Of a stretch of DNA of 64,000 bases, positions 41,305-49,710 are shown piece after piece (the stretch's first letter is position 1; every line of letters begins with the position of its first letter). The DNA lies in assembly GCA_965209045.1 (NCBI GenBank), contig CBDBPW010000001.1:1054001-1118000 (forward strand), in the 5' to 3' direction. The notes beneath the pieces are model-generated. The model ran no database searches. It was not told the DNA's origin and saw nothing but the letters and a program-made list of their open reading frames with translations. A program made the position numbers and the translations under genes. This DNA comes from JAJEFO01 sp965209045 (GTDB taxonomy: Bacteria > Pseudomonadota > Alphaproteobacteria > Rhodobacterales > Rhodobacteraceae).

Positions 41305-41709
41305 CCGCCCTCGCATCACGAGGATGCGCCGTCCTGTGTCGGGTCACGTCCCTCCGACCGATCCGGCGCCAGTCGGGCCTGCAGGTCGCGTCACCGAGGC
41401 TGCCAGGCAAGGCCGTTGCCAGCGCGAATGCGGGGCAGGGTGGAAGATCCGATCTCCTTTCGAGACCTTTGGTCAGGAGACTTCCCGCAAGCAGGAAGGC
41501 GAGGGAGCCTCAGCCAGTGCGCCCCGTGAAACGGCACCAAGAGCTCGATGGCAGCGGCGGCGCGAGCGAAACTTCAGTTCCGGTATCGAGGTGCCCGATT
41601 GGCGAGCGCCCGGGCTCCCTTGGCGACGCGATTCCGGAATTCGCGAGAGGCTCCCTTCGCTCAAGCGCCCGGGCGTCCCGCAGCAATGCTCGCGTGCGTG
41701 GCCCTGCGT
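41305..41709. other. Gap between GATase-like gene and catabolic island
   Basis: About 405 bp with no recognisable gene. The frames are arginine- and proline-rich, typical of non-coding GC-rich DNA. It marks the left border of the divergent catabolic island. Confidence 0.5.
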
Positions 41710-43422
41710 TCACTTGAAAGACTGGAGGCTGACCCGCTCCGGCACGGCGTCGTCCAGAATGCGCACGTCAATCACTGACGTCTTGTCGCTGCGCATCGCT
41801 TCGGCAAGAGCCTGATCCAAGTCACCGCTGTTCTCGACCCGAAGGCCAGCGCAGCCAAACGCGCGCGCAATTTCTGCGTAGTCCAACTCGGTGAACTCGG
41901 TCGAAATGTAGCGGCCGTCGAAGAAGAGCCTCTGATTGTCCTTGATGAAATGCATGTTCGAATTGTTCATGACGACGACGGTCAGGTTGGCGCCGCTGCG
42001 CACGGCTGTCTCCAACTCCTGGACAACCATGGCGAATCCACCGTCGCCGGTCAGGCAGACGACATTCTGGTCGGGCGTTGTCAACGCGCGCGAGATAGCT
42101 GCAGGCAGGCCATAGCCCATGACGCCGAAACCGCGCGGTCCCAGGTAGTTTCTTCCCGGGCTCCGCACCTCGAAATACTGGCCGCCCCAAATCTGGTTGA
42201 ACCCGGAATCACAGACTAGAACGTCGTCGTCCTGCATGGCATCGCGCATCGCGCGGATGACCTGGATCGGGTGAACCGGCCTGGCGTCGCGATCCTGGGC
42301 AAGCGGTGACTCGATGCCCTTCTCCTTTCTCCAGTTCGAGGAAATGGCCGAAACGGAATTGCGCTGTATCGATTTGGGCGTGACACGAGGGTCGGACTTG
42401 AGAAGGTCGAGCATCTCTCGCAAGACGGCCCTGATGTCGCCCGTCAGTGCCAGGTCAACCGTGTAGTTTCGACCGATCTGGGTCGGCTCGATGTCGACCT
42501 GGACCAGTCGCGTCTTCCTGTCAGGAATGCGCCAGGCCGCCGTGCCGACGTTGTTGAAACGGGTCCCCAGCGCCAGGCCCAGATCCGCCCGAAGGACGTA
42601 TTCGTTTGACGCCGTCCTCCCGAGGAGACCATAGGGTCCGAGGCTGAGGGGATGGTTCTCGGGCAACGAGCCCTTGCCCATGTAGGACGTCGCCACCGGC
42701 ATGTCGAGCAGTTCGGCGAGCTCCCGGACCTCGTCCGTCGCGCCGGAGGCCATCACGCCACCGCCGCCGAGGATGATCGGGCGCTTCGCAGAGAGGATTG
42801 CGTCGACCGCGGCGGAAATCTCGCGCCGGGGCGGCGTTGGCCGGTGCGCCGGCCATCGGGCGTAGCGCGTGTCGACTTCGAGGTCCTCCTCGGCGAATTC
42901 GTGCTGCGCCCGCAGCGTCGTCATCGGGAAACTCAGAAGCACGGGGCCGGGCCGTCCGGTGGTCGCGATCTGGAAGGCCCGTTTCACGAATTCCGGGATT
43001 CGCTCCACGTGATCAACGGAGAAGACCTTCTTGGTGATCGGGCGAAAGAGCGTTGTCTGGTCGACTTCCTGAAACGATTCACGACCGCGCCAGTCTGCCC
43101 GAACGTCAGAGACGATGGCCACGACGGGAATGCCCGAAAGGAAGGACTCTGAAATGCCGCTGATCAGGTTGGTGGCGCCAGGCCCGACCGTGGCATCGCA
43201 GACGCCGACCTTGCCGGTTGCTCGCGCATGGGAATCGGCCATTTTCGCTGCAGCTTGTTCATGCCGCACCAGAAGATGCCGGATGTCGTTCCGGCGGAAG
43301 ATTGCATCGTGAATGTGGGTTTGTTCGCCCGGCAGGCCGAACATCGTGTCCACGTCGAACCGGCGAAGCATCTCGACGATCGCCTCGCCGCCGTTCATGG
43401 CCCTTGTTCCTTGGTTTGGCAT
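41710..43422 (-). CDS. ThDP-dependent acetolactate-synthase-like enzyme
   Basis: Thiamine-diphosphate enzyme of 570 residues with three-domain POX/acetolactate-synthase layout. Catalytic glutamate is in RHEQAAAKMADSHARATGK near residue 55. The central FAD/ADP-like domain contains RPIILGGGGVMASGA near 215. ThDP-binding GDGGFAMVVQELETAV near 445 ends with VVVMNN. Members condense or decarboxylate 2-oxo acids or cleave 2-hydroxyacyl-CoA; sequence does not decide. As last gene of the left arm, after the sulfatase and a dehydrogenase, it probably cleaves a carbon chain in the island's pathway. Start MPNQGTRAMNG at 43422; M9 is an alternative. Confidence 0.88.
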   Translation of the reverse strand: MPNQGTRAMNGGEAIVEMLRRFDVDTMFGLPGEQTHIHDAIFRRNDIRHLLVRHEQAAAKMADSHARATGKVGVCDATVGPGATNLISGISESFLSGIPVVAIVSDVRADWRGRESFQEVDQTTLFRPITKKVFSVDHVERIPEFVKRAFQIATTGRPGPVLLSFPMTTLRAQHEFAEEDLEVDTRYARWPAHRPTPPRREISAAVDAILSAKRPIILGGGGVMASGATDEVRELAELLDMPVATSYMGKGSLPENHPLSLGPYGLLGRTASNEYVLRADLGLALGTRFNNVGTAAWRIPDRKTRLVQVDIEPTQIGRNYTVDLALTGDIRAVLREMLDLLKSDPRVTPKSIQRNSVSAISSNWRKEKGIESPLAQDRDARPVHPIQVIRAMRDAMQDDDVLVCDSGFNQIWGGQYFEVRSPGRNYLGPRGFGVMGYGLPAAISRALTTPDQNVVCLTGDGGFAMVVQELETAVRSGANLTVVVMNNSNMHFIKDNQRLFFDGRYISTEFTELDYAEIARAFGCAGLRVENSGDLDQALAEAMRSDKTSVIDVRILDDAVPERVSLQSFK

Positions 43423-43467
43423 GGTCCGCTCCTTAGCCCCTGAATCGCGACGGCTTCATCGTCACGT

Positions 43468-44256
43468 TCACGGTCCGACGTAAAGGCCGCCGTTGACCTC
43501 GATTGTCGTTCCGGTCAGGTAGTCTGCGAGGTCGGAGGCCAGGAACAGGCAGACCTTGGCGACATCGGCCGGCAGACCGAGCCGGCCTATCGGGATCCGG
43601 GCGGCGATGGCCTGATTCGTCTCGTCGGGCACGTCCTTGATCATTCGGGTGTCGATCCTGCCGGGATTGATTGCGTTGATGGTCAGTCCCGTGCCACCCA
43701 GCTCGCGCGCGACGGCCTTTGTCAGCCCCAGCACTCCGGCCTTGCCCGAGACATAGTGCACCGGCGCCACGGTTCCGCCGATCCGCGCGGCCAGCGACGC
43801 GATATTGATGATGCGCCCATGCCCGCGGGCCAGCATGGCCGGAATGAAGATTCCGGTGCACTGGAAGACTGCAGTGAGATTGACCGCCACGACCCGGCTG
43901 AAATGCTCCACAGGCATTTCCCAGGTCGTCCAGGGCTTGCCTCCCGGGCCTGTCTTGGGCGTCCAGCCGACGCCATTGATCAGCACGTCCGGTGCGTCCG
44001 GCGACTGTGCCAAGGGTTCCAGCCGCGCCGCGACCGCTTCCGCATCGGCAAGGTCAAGTTCGACAAGGCTAGCGCGGTCGTGATCGGCGGCCAGCGCTTC
44101 GCCTGGCGCGATGTTCCGGTCGACCAGCGTGATCCGCTTGCCACGGCCCAGGAACGCGCGGGCGATGCCGAGGCCGATATCACCGCAGCCGCCCGTGATG
44201 AGAACGTGATCTCCCTTTATTTCCAACGGATGCTCCCCGTGAATTCGGTTCTGCAC
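43468..44256 (-). CDS. Short-chain dehydrogenase/reductase
   Basis: SDR oxidoreductase of 262 residues. The NAD(P) site is LITGGCGDIGLG near residue 20, the structural motif NGVGW near 91, and catalytic Ser-Tyr-Lys spans INIASLAARIGGTVAPVHYVSGKAG (Tyr near 167). The C-terminal NGGLYVGP typifies classical SDRs. It lies between the sulfatase and ThDP-enzyme genes on the minus strand, within one transcription unit. It probably oxidises a hydroxyl of the desulfated substrate; the exact substrate is unknown. Confidence 0.9.
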   Translation of the reverse strand: MQNRIHGEHPLEIKGDHVLITGGCGDIGLGIARAFLGRGKRITLVDRNIAPGEALAADHDRASLVELDLADAEAVAARLEPLAQSPDAPDVLINGVGWTPKTGPGGKPWTTWEMPVEHFSRVVAVNLTAVFQCTGIFIPAMLARGHGRIINIASLAARIGGTVAPVHYVSGKAGVLGLTKAVARELGGTGLTINAINPGRIDTRMIKDVPDETNQAIAARIPIGRLGLPADVAKVCLFLASDLADYLTGTTIEVNGGLYVGP

Positions 44257-44315
44257 GTGCGGGCCCGGTCGCCAGCGAACGTCTCGATTGGACCCGCTAC
44301 ATGGACCTTGCCTGT

Positions 44316-45809
44316 TCAGGCAACCTCGATCGCGCCCGGCAGAAGCACCCTTTCAAGGTGCTCCTTCGCCTCGGCGTGGGTTACCCAGTCCGGCGGCGGG
44401 AAGTCCGCCGCCATCTCCCAATCATCGCCGCTCGCCTCCATGTGGGTCGCGATCCGGGCGTCAAACTCGTCCATCAGCGTCTGATACGCCGGATCGTCCA
44501 CCAGGTTGTTCTGTTCATGGTAGTCCGCACGCTCGTCAAACAGCAGCATGCGCTTGTCCTTGTGGCGCATGTAGAGCCAGTCCTTGGTGCGTATGCCGCG
44601 TTCGGCAAACGGCGCAAACTCGTGCGGATTGGCACCCGTCTGGGTAAAGACCTGGTACCAGATCGCATCGCGCGCCTCGGCCTCTTCACCATCGAGAACG
44701 GGAAGGTAGCTTTGGCCATCAATGCCCTCGGGCAAGTCCGCACCAACGATGTCGAGGATCGTGGGCATCATGTCGGGGCCGACATCGACCAGCGCCTCGG
44801 TTTTCTGCGGCTTGAACCGTGCGGCGTAACGCACAATCAAGGGCACGTGCATGGCACCCCGAAACGCCGTGTTCTTGATCCCGCAATAGTGACCGTGCTG
44901 GCCGCACATGTCACCGTGGTCGCTGAAGAACAGCACCGCCGTGTCGTCCGCGATTCCCTGACGGTCTAGTTCGTTCAGGATCCGTCCCACGTTCCAGTCA
45001 ATGTTGTGGATCATGCCGTAGTATTCGGCGATGAACTGGCGAATTTCGGCTTCCGTTTCCGGCTCACCAACGGGCTTGGTGTCGTAGGCCGCGTGGCTCG
45101 CATGTCCCGACCGCGGATCGCCGCCGCACCAGACCTCGTTTCGAATTCTCTGGGTCCTGCGCTGCAGTTCCATGTCGGGAACGCCCGCCGGCAAAGGGAC
45201 CTCTTCGGGGCTGTAGACCTTGCGCAGGTAGTCCGGCATGTCCATCGGGAAGTGCGGCGGACCGTAGCTCACGTACCCGATCCAGGGCTTGCCGTCCTTG
45301 GCGGTCGACGCGTCGGCGATGAAGTCGATCAGCTGATCGGTCTGGTAGTCCGGTTCATAGCGTTTCGAGTGATAGGCCTGACCATCGTCATCATAGTATA
45401 TCGACGACATGTACTCGTGGCCGCGATTGAAGCCTATGAAGTGGTCCCAGCCAAATCGGCGATCGGGTGGCACGAAGCCGGGCTTGGGCCCGCCTTCGAG
45501 ATGCCACTTTCCGATATACCCGGTTCGATAGCCGGCATCCTTCATCAGATCGGCAAGGAAGACCTGATCGCCACGCAGCGGGAAGTGATTCTGGATCATT
45601 CCGTGGCTCTGGGCATACTTGCCCGTCAATACAGAGGCGCGAAACGGGCAGCAGACCGGGTACGACGCATAAGCCTCGGTGAACTGAATTCCCTCGCTTG
45701 CCAGCCTGTCGATGTGCGGCGTCCTTATGGTCGGATTGCCGGCGCAACCCATCGCGTCGTACCGCATCTGGTCGGCATAGATCAGAAGGATGTTCGGTCT
45801 CTTTCTCAT
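44316..45809 (-). CDS. Type I sulfatase, no signal peptide
   Basis: Arylsulfatase-superfamily hydrolase of 497 residues. N-terminal RPNILLIYADQMRYDAMG gives metal ligands. The formylglycine site CCPFRASVLTGK near residue 53 fits C-x-P-x-R, so cysteine-type maturation by a formylglycine-generating enzyme or equivalent is required. GKWHLEG near 103 and FFSDHGDMCGQHG near 290 complete the active site. The protein starts directly with MRKRPN and has no signal peptide, so it should act in the cytoplasm. It overlaps tctA by 4 bp, linking transport of an acidic substrate with desulfation. Confidence 0.9.
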   Translation of the reverse strand: MRKRPNILLIYADQMRYDAMGCAGNPTIRTPHIDRLASEGIQFTEAYASYPVCCPFRASVLTGKYAQSHGMIQNHFPLRGDQVFLADLMKDAGYRTGYIGKWHLEGGPKPGFVPPDRRFGWDHFIGFNRGHEYMSSIYYDDDGQAYHSKRYEPDYQTDQLIDFIADASTAKDGKPWIGYVSYGPPHFPMDMPDYLRKVYSPEEVPLPAGVPDMELQRRTQRIRNEVWCGGDPRSGHASHAAYDTKPVGEPETEAEIRQFIAEYYGMIHNIDWNVGRILNELDRQGIADDTAVLFFSDHGDMCGQHGHYCGIKNTAFRGAMHVPLIVRYAARFKPQKTEALVDVGPDMMPTILDIVGADLPEGIDGQSYLPVLDGEEAEARDAIWYQVFTQTGANPHEFAPFAERGIRTKDWLYMRHKDKRMLLFDERADYHEQNNLVDDPAYQTLMDEFDARIATHMEASGDDWEMAADFPPPDWVTHAEAKEHLERVLLPGAIEVA

Positions 45810-47314
45810 GAATCCTCAGCCTTTCCCGCCGTGCGGCTTCTCATCCAGGTCGAGATCGGCCCCCACAGGATTGTCAGCGCCAAGGCGGCATAGATCCCGA
45901 GGCCGATGGGAGTGTTGAAGAATTCCGCCGTGCTGCCATCCGCAATCGTGATGGACTGTCGCAGGGAATTCTCCAGAATCGGGCCAAGCACAAAGCCGAT
46001 GGAAAGCGGCGCAATGGAATAGCCGAGTTTCCTGACGACGTATCCCAGCACTCCGGCGGCCAAGAGGACACCGACGTTGAAGAGGCTGTTCGAGACCGCG
46101 TAGATGCCGGTGAAGCTCAGCAGGAGCACGGTCGGCACGATCACCGTCATCGGAACCTTGATGAGCATCGCGGCGAAGCGGATCGCGAACAGGCCGATGA
46201 ACAGCAACAGGATGTTGATGAAGAAGAGACCGAGGAACAGGGAGTACATTATGTCCGGGCGTTCGTCAAAGAGCGTCGGTCCCGGTGCCAGGCCCTGAAT
46301 CAGGAACGCACCCAGCAGGACCGCCGCAGCCGGGCTGCCTGGCACCCCAAGCGTCAGGGTCGGAACCAACGCTCCGCCGACGGTCGCGTTGTTCGCCGTT
46401 TCAGGAGCAACGATGCCTTCGGGGATGCCAGTGCCGAACTTTTCCGGCTCCTTGGAACGACGCTTCTCTTCCGAATAGGCAAAGAACGCGCCGACCGCGG
46501 CGCCCTCGCCGGGGATGATCCCGATAATCGTGCCCAGGAGCGAAGATCGCGCCAGATTGCCCTTGAGCCTGGACAAGGTCTCCAGGCCCGGAATCTTCAC
46601 GGTCAGGCTGGTCTTGTCGAATTCAATGCGATTCAGCGCCTTTTCCGCCCCGATCAAGACTTCGGACACCGCGAAAATGCCGACGAGAAACGGAACCAGC
46701 GGTATGCCTTCGTACAAGTGATAGGTCCCGAACGTGTAGCGCTCGGCCCCATTCAGTTCATCCAGCCCCCAGGTCGTCAGGAAAATGCCCAGACCGCCGA
46801 CAAGCAGTCCCTTGAAGAGGTTCGCGCCCGCAACGCGGACAACGACGACCAGTCCGAAAACTGAAATGGCAAGGAATTCCCGAGGCCCGAACTTGATCGC
46901 GACTTGAGCAAGCACAGGCGCGATGAAGGTGAGGCAGACAACGCTCACAAGCCCGCCGATGATGCTGCCGGTCAGCGACAGGCCCAACGCCTCGCCACCA
47001 CGTCCCTGCTTGTACATCGCGTGTCCGTCCATGACGGTCGCGATCGCGGCCCCGGTTCCCGGAATCCCGACGGCAATCGCCGATATTGACCCTCCGTAGA
47101 TCGCGGCATTGTAAATGGCGAGGAGCAGGATCAGCGACGGAACGGCTTCCATGTAGAACGTGAACGGCAATGCCAACGCAATCGCGATCGGCGGCCCGAG
47201 ACCTGGAAGGATTCCGATGACCAGTCCAAGAAGGATTCCGGCCACCAGCATGATCATGGTGAACGGGTCAAGAAAGTTCGCAAACGCGATCCCGACTGCA
47301 GCGACGTCAAACAC
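45806..47314 (-). CDS. Tripartite tricarboxylate transporter, large permease TctA
   Basis: Membrane protein of 502 residues with about twelve spans and TctA signatures GILPGLGPPIAIALALPFTF near residue 35, YNAAIYGGSISAIAVGIPGTGAAIATVMDG near 68 and GIIPGEGAAVGAFFAYSEEKRRSKEPEKFGTG near 260. Together with TctB and TctC it forms a binding-protein-dependent secondary transporter for carboxylates. Its start overlaps the tctB stop by one base and its stop overlaps the sulfatase start by 4 bp. Confidence 0.94.
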   Translation of the reverse strand: MFDVAAVGIAFANFLDPFTMIMLVAGILLGLVIGILPGLGPPIAIALALPFTFYMEAVPSLILLLAIYNAAIYGGSISAIAVGIPGTGAAIATVMDGHAMYKQGRGGEALGLSLTGSIIGGLVSVVCLTFIAPVLAQVAIKFGPREFLAISVFGLVVVVRVAGANLFKGLLVGGLGIFLTTWGLDELNGAERYTFGTYHLYEGIPLVPFLVGIFAVSEVLIGAEKALNRIEFDKTSLTVKIPGLETLSRLKGNLARSSLLGTIIGIIPGEGAAVGAFFAYSEEKRRSKEPEKFGTGIPEGIVAPETANNATVGGALVPTLTLGVPGSPAAAVLLGAFLIQGLAPGPTLFDERPDIMYSLFLGLFFINILLLFIGLFAIRFAAMLIKVPMTVIVPTVLLLSFTGIYAVSNSLFNVGVLLAAGVLGYVVRKLGYSIAPLSIGFVLGPILENSLRQSITIADGSTAEFFNTPIGLGIYAALALTILWGPISTWMRSRTAGKAEDS

Positions 47315-47769
47315 TAGAACTGTGTCCCCAGCAACAGGGTGAAGACCAGGTAGACGCTGGCCGCCAACGCCAGGACGACGCCGTAGACGACAGGGTTGCG
47401 CACGCCCATCGCCAAGCAGAGGAGCGGCCCGGATGTCGCCGCCATCGCGATGTACCCGAAATTCTGCCAGACGATGTAGCTGACAACTGCCGCAACCAAC
47501 GCAAGCAGGCCGCGCCTGGCCTCGGCGGATGACGCAAAAACGGTCTGACCTTCATCTCCCGCCTCACCCTTCGAGGCGTAGGCATAAAGCACGATCGCCG
47601 CACAAAGGGCCGTGAATCCCAGCAGGAGCTGCGGGAAGAATCTCGATGGAAGTCCTGAGCTTGCAAGCAGCCCGGCGGCCTCGAATCCCTGGGCAACCAC
47701 CGCAAAATAGCCGCAGGCGATTATGACCAGGACCGTGAAGGCGATGTTGGCCAATCGCTGGGTCAGCAT
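47314..47769 (-). CDS. Tripartite tricarboxylate transporter, small permease TctB
   Basis: Membrane protein of 151 residues with four hydrophobic helices (LANIAFTVLVIIACGYFAVVAQG, LLLGFTALCAAIVLYAY, GLLALVAAVVSYIVW and VVLALAASVYLVFTLLLG), the TctB layout. Start chosen at MLTQRL (47769), because residues encoded further upstream look like spacer after tctC. It is located between tctC and tctA, the common order tctC-tctB-tctA. Confidence 0.88.
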   Translation of the reverse strand: MLTQRLANIAFTVLVIIACGYFAVVAQGFEAAGLLASSGLPSRFFPQLLLGFTALCAAIVLYAYASKGEAGDEGQTVFASSAEARRGLLALVAAVVSYIVWQNFGYIAMAATSGPLLCLAMGVRNPVVYGVVLALAASVYLVFTLLLGTQF

Positions 47770-47848
47770 GTTTCCGTTTCCCGTGCCTGCGGAAAGTGGA
47801 ACGGGCGCCGCGGAGTGGCAGCGCCCGGACCGGTTCGGCGAGTGCAAG

Positions 47849-48820
47849 TCACTTGTGCAGCAGCCCGAGCCCGTCAAGGATCGGCGAGTACAAGTCGATG
47901 CCGGACTGCAGAAGCTGCCCGACGTCGTCGGGGCCATGCACGAACTGCCAGTCGATGCCCGGGGGCAAGGTGGAGATGAATTCCTCCGTGCCCAGCACTG
48001 CGGTTGCGGCGATCAGCTTGTCGACGATCTCCTGGGGCGTTCCGGCCTTCACGGCCCAGCCTCCGTGAACCCAGACTCCGGCTTCCTTGCCCGGGGACGC
48101 TTCGCCTATGGTGCGAACGCCGGGCAGATGTTGTTCAAAGTATGGCTGCCGGTTGTTGTCCAGGATGATCAACGGCCGAATCTCGTTCTTGAACGCGTTG
48201 ATCGTCGCGATCTGTCCGACGCCAACGTCAACCTGTCCGCCAATCAGGCCGGTCATGGTTGCCGGCACGGTCTTCAACGCGATGGTCTTGAATTCAAGGC
48301 CAAACTCGGACGCCAGCTGAACTGCGCTCAGGTTCGGCGGTGCGCCGAGATTGTTGACTCCCATGCTGAGCTTTTCGCTCCTCGCGGCTTCGAGAAAGTC
48401 CTCGAATGTCTGGAGCGGACTGTCAGCCCGCACGTAGAGCGCATTTGATGCCGTTGGACCTGCATAGAACGGGATGAAGTCCTCCCTCGGGCTGTAGGGC
48501 ACTGCACGGGTCAGTGGAACAACCATGAAGCTCGGAGGGGACCATTGAAAGATGGTGTAGCCATCCGCATCCTCTTCGAGCACGCTCATGGTCGCAGGAA
48601 TGTGCGCGCCGCCGGGCTTGTTCACGACATTGACGGGCACGCCCAGCTCTGCGCTGACAGCTTCAGCCGTCAGACGCGCGCCGATGTCCGCATTGCCTCC
48701 TGCGGCGAACGACACGACCAGCGTAATCGGCCGCTCGGGGTATTCGGCCAACGCGGCGCCGGCGCTGAGACCCAGTGCGACCGTGGCTGCGGCGGCCATT
48801 TTGATAAGGTTCATGTTGAA
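47849..48820 (-). CDS. Tripartite tricarboxylate transporter receptor TctC
   Basis: Periplasmic binding protein of 323 residues (Bug/TctC family). The signal peptide MNLIKMAAAATVALGLSAGAALA is followed by the family-typical YPERPITLVVSFAAGGNADIGARL, VPVNVVNKPGGAHIPATMSV and PFYAGPTASNALYVRAD. It captures an organic anion for TctAB. The ATG at 48820 has GGGAGGG upstream; further in-frame starts run into the promoter. A -35 TTGACA promoter with a palindrome lies 40-70 bp upstream. The ligand is unknown; the sulfatase next to it suggests a sulfated carboxylate. Confidence 0.92.
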   Translation of the reverse strand, partial: FNMNLIKMAAAATVALGLSAGAALAEYPERPITLVVSFAAGGNADIGARLTAEAVSAELGVPVNVVNKPGGAHIPATMSVLEEDADGYTIFQWSPPSFMVVPLTRAVPYSPREDFIPFYAGPTASNALYVRADSPLQTFEDFLEAARSEKLSMGVNNLGAPPNLSAVQLASEFGLEFKTIALKTVPATMTGLIGGQVDVGVGQIATINAFKNEIRPLIILDNNRQPYFEQHLPGVRTIGEASPGKEAGVWVHGGWAVKAGTPQEIVDKLIAATAVLGTEEFISTLPPGIDWQFVHGPDDVGQLLQSGIDLYSPILDGLGLLHK

Positions 48821-48858
48821 GCCCTCCCTAGCTTTCATCTTGAGACTCATTGGTCGAG

Positions 48859-48895
48859 ACGTACGTACCTTTGATCCGTGCAAACGAAATGTCAA
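48859..48895 (-). promoter_or_regulatory. tctC promoter with candidate GntR operator
   Basis: Minus strand: TTGACA (48895-48890), 17-bp spacer, AAAGGT as -10 (48872-48867), directly followed by the palindrome ACGTACGT (48866-48859). The segment GGATCAAAGGTAC overlaps the -10. A related GGTACAAAGATCC sequence overlaps the -10 of the divergent transketolase promoter, consistent with a shared regulator site. Confidence 0.45.
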
Positions 48896-48925
48896 GCCAC
48901 AAGTCCGCCCGTGCATTCCTGCAGC

Positions 48926-49645
48926 TCAGGCGGGGTTGTCAGTCGTGAACTCGATCTCCAGCTCGAGCAGGTCGCAGGGATAGAACAGCTTCGCCGAGTA
49001 GATGAGGGCCCCGTGCTTGTCGAAGAACTCCCTGAACACCTTGAAGACTGCCGAGTTCACCTTGACCCCGAGCGCCTTCGCGAGGCCGAAATCGGCGTAG
49101 GCGACCGTGATTCTCTGGCGCGCATTCGCGATGTCCACGCCGATGTCGCGAAGGACCGCGACCACGATCTCGTGCATGAAACGGTCCGGTGCGCGCTCGT
49201 AGACTTGGTCGTCGAGCCGGATGTCGACCTGGCAAAACGGCTTCCCGCCACGCGCATGGATGCGACGCATGCAGCGGAAGTACCTACCGTCCTCGGACTT
49301 TTCTATGGTTGCGTCGCCTTTGCGCACCGAGACCTCGAGCTGGTCCACCATCGCATAGATCTCCGAGATCTCTGCGCGCACCTGAAGCGAGACGCGGTCG
49401 GGAATCTGAACCTTGCGCACGAAGGTCCCGCGCCCGGAGTGCTTTTCGATGAGGCCTTCATCTTCCAGCGTGTTCATCGCCTGCACCACGGTCATGCGCG
49501 CGACGCCAAGCTCTTCGGTCAGTTCCCGAAGCGCTGGAAGACGCGCGCCAGGGGGCAGGTCCCCGGACATGATCTGATGTCGCAGAACTCCGGCCACTTC
49601 CGCATGCAACGGGACCGCCTTCCGCTTCATGGACTGAAGATTCAT
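48926..49645 (-). CDS. GntR-family (HutC/UTRA) transcriptional regulator
   Basis: Regulator of 239 residues. An N-terminal GntR winged helix (VAGVLRHQIMSGDLPPGARLPALRELTEELGVARMTVVQAMNTLEDEGLIEKHSGRGTFV) covers residues 14-75. A C-terminal UTRA ligand domain typical of the HutC subfamily ends FREFFDKHGALIYSAKLFYPCDLLELEIEF. The start MNLQSMKRKA at 49645 has a GGGAGAGG Shine-Dalgarno. It lies between the two arms of the catabolic island and most likely represses both until a pathway intermediate binds. HutC-type ligands include urocanate, sugar amines and organic acids; the one here is unknown. Confidence 0.9.
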   Translation of the reverse strand: MNLQSMKRKAVPLHAEVAGVLRHQIMSGDLPPGARLPALRELTEELGVARMTVVQAMNTLEDEGLIEKHSGRGTFVRKVQIPDRVSLQVRAEISEIYAMVDQLEVSVRKGDATIEKSEDGRYFRCMRRIHARGGKPFCQVDIRLDDQVYERAPDRFMHEIVVAVLRDIGVDIANARQRITVAYADFGLAKALGVKVNSAVFKVFREFFDKHGALIYSAKLFYPCDLLELEIEFTTDNPA

Positions 49646-49646
49646 C

Positions 49647-49681
49647 TTGAAACCTCTCCCGATCTGCAGGTACAAAGATCC
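49647..49681 (+). promoter_or_regulatory. Promoter of the transketolase arm with candidate operator
   Basis: TTGAAA (49647-49652), 18-bp spacer, TACAAA (49671-49676), placing transcription start about 30 bp before tktN. GGTACAAAGATCC (49669-49681) overlaps the -10 and shares the AGGTAC and GATCC blocks with the sequence at the tctC promoter. The -35 overlaps the first codons of the divergent gntR gene. Regulation by GntR is inference. Confidence 0.4.
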
Positions 49682-49710
49682 AGAACATTTTACATCGCCC
49701 TGGACATCCA

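Noticed and set aside
41305..41709. Possible attachment site or insertion-sequence end at the left border of the catabolic island
   Set aside because: No direct repeat matching the right border (57331-57701), no integrase and no terminal inverted repeats could be seen.
45006..45893. 295-codon plus-strand frame opposite the sulfatase
   Set aside because: Antisense shadow; the minus strand contains the full set of sulfatase active-site motifs.
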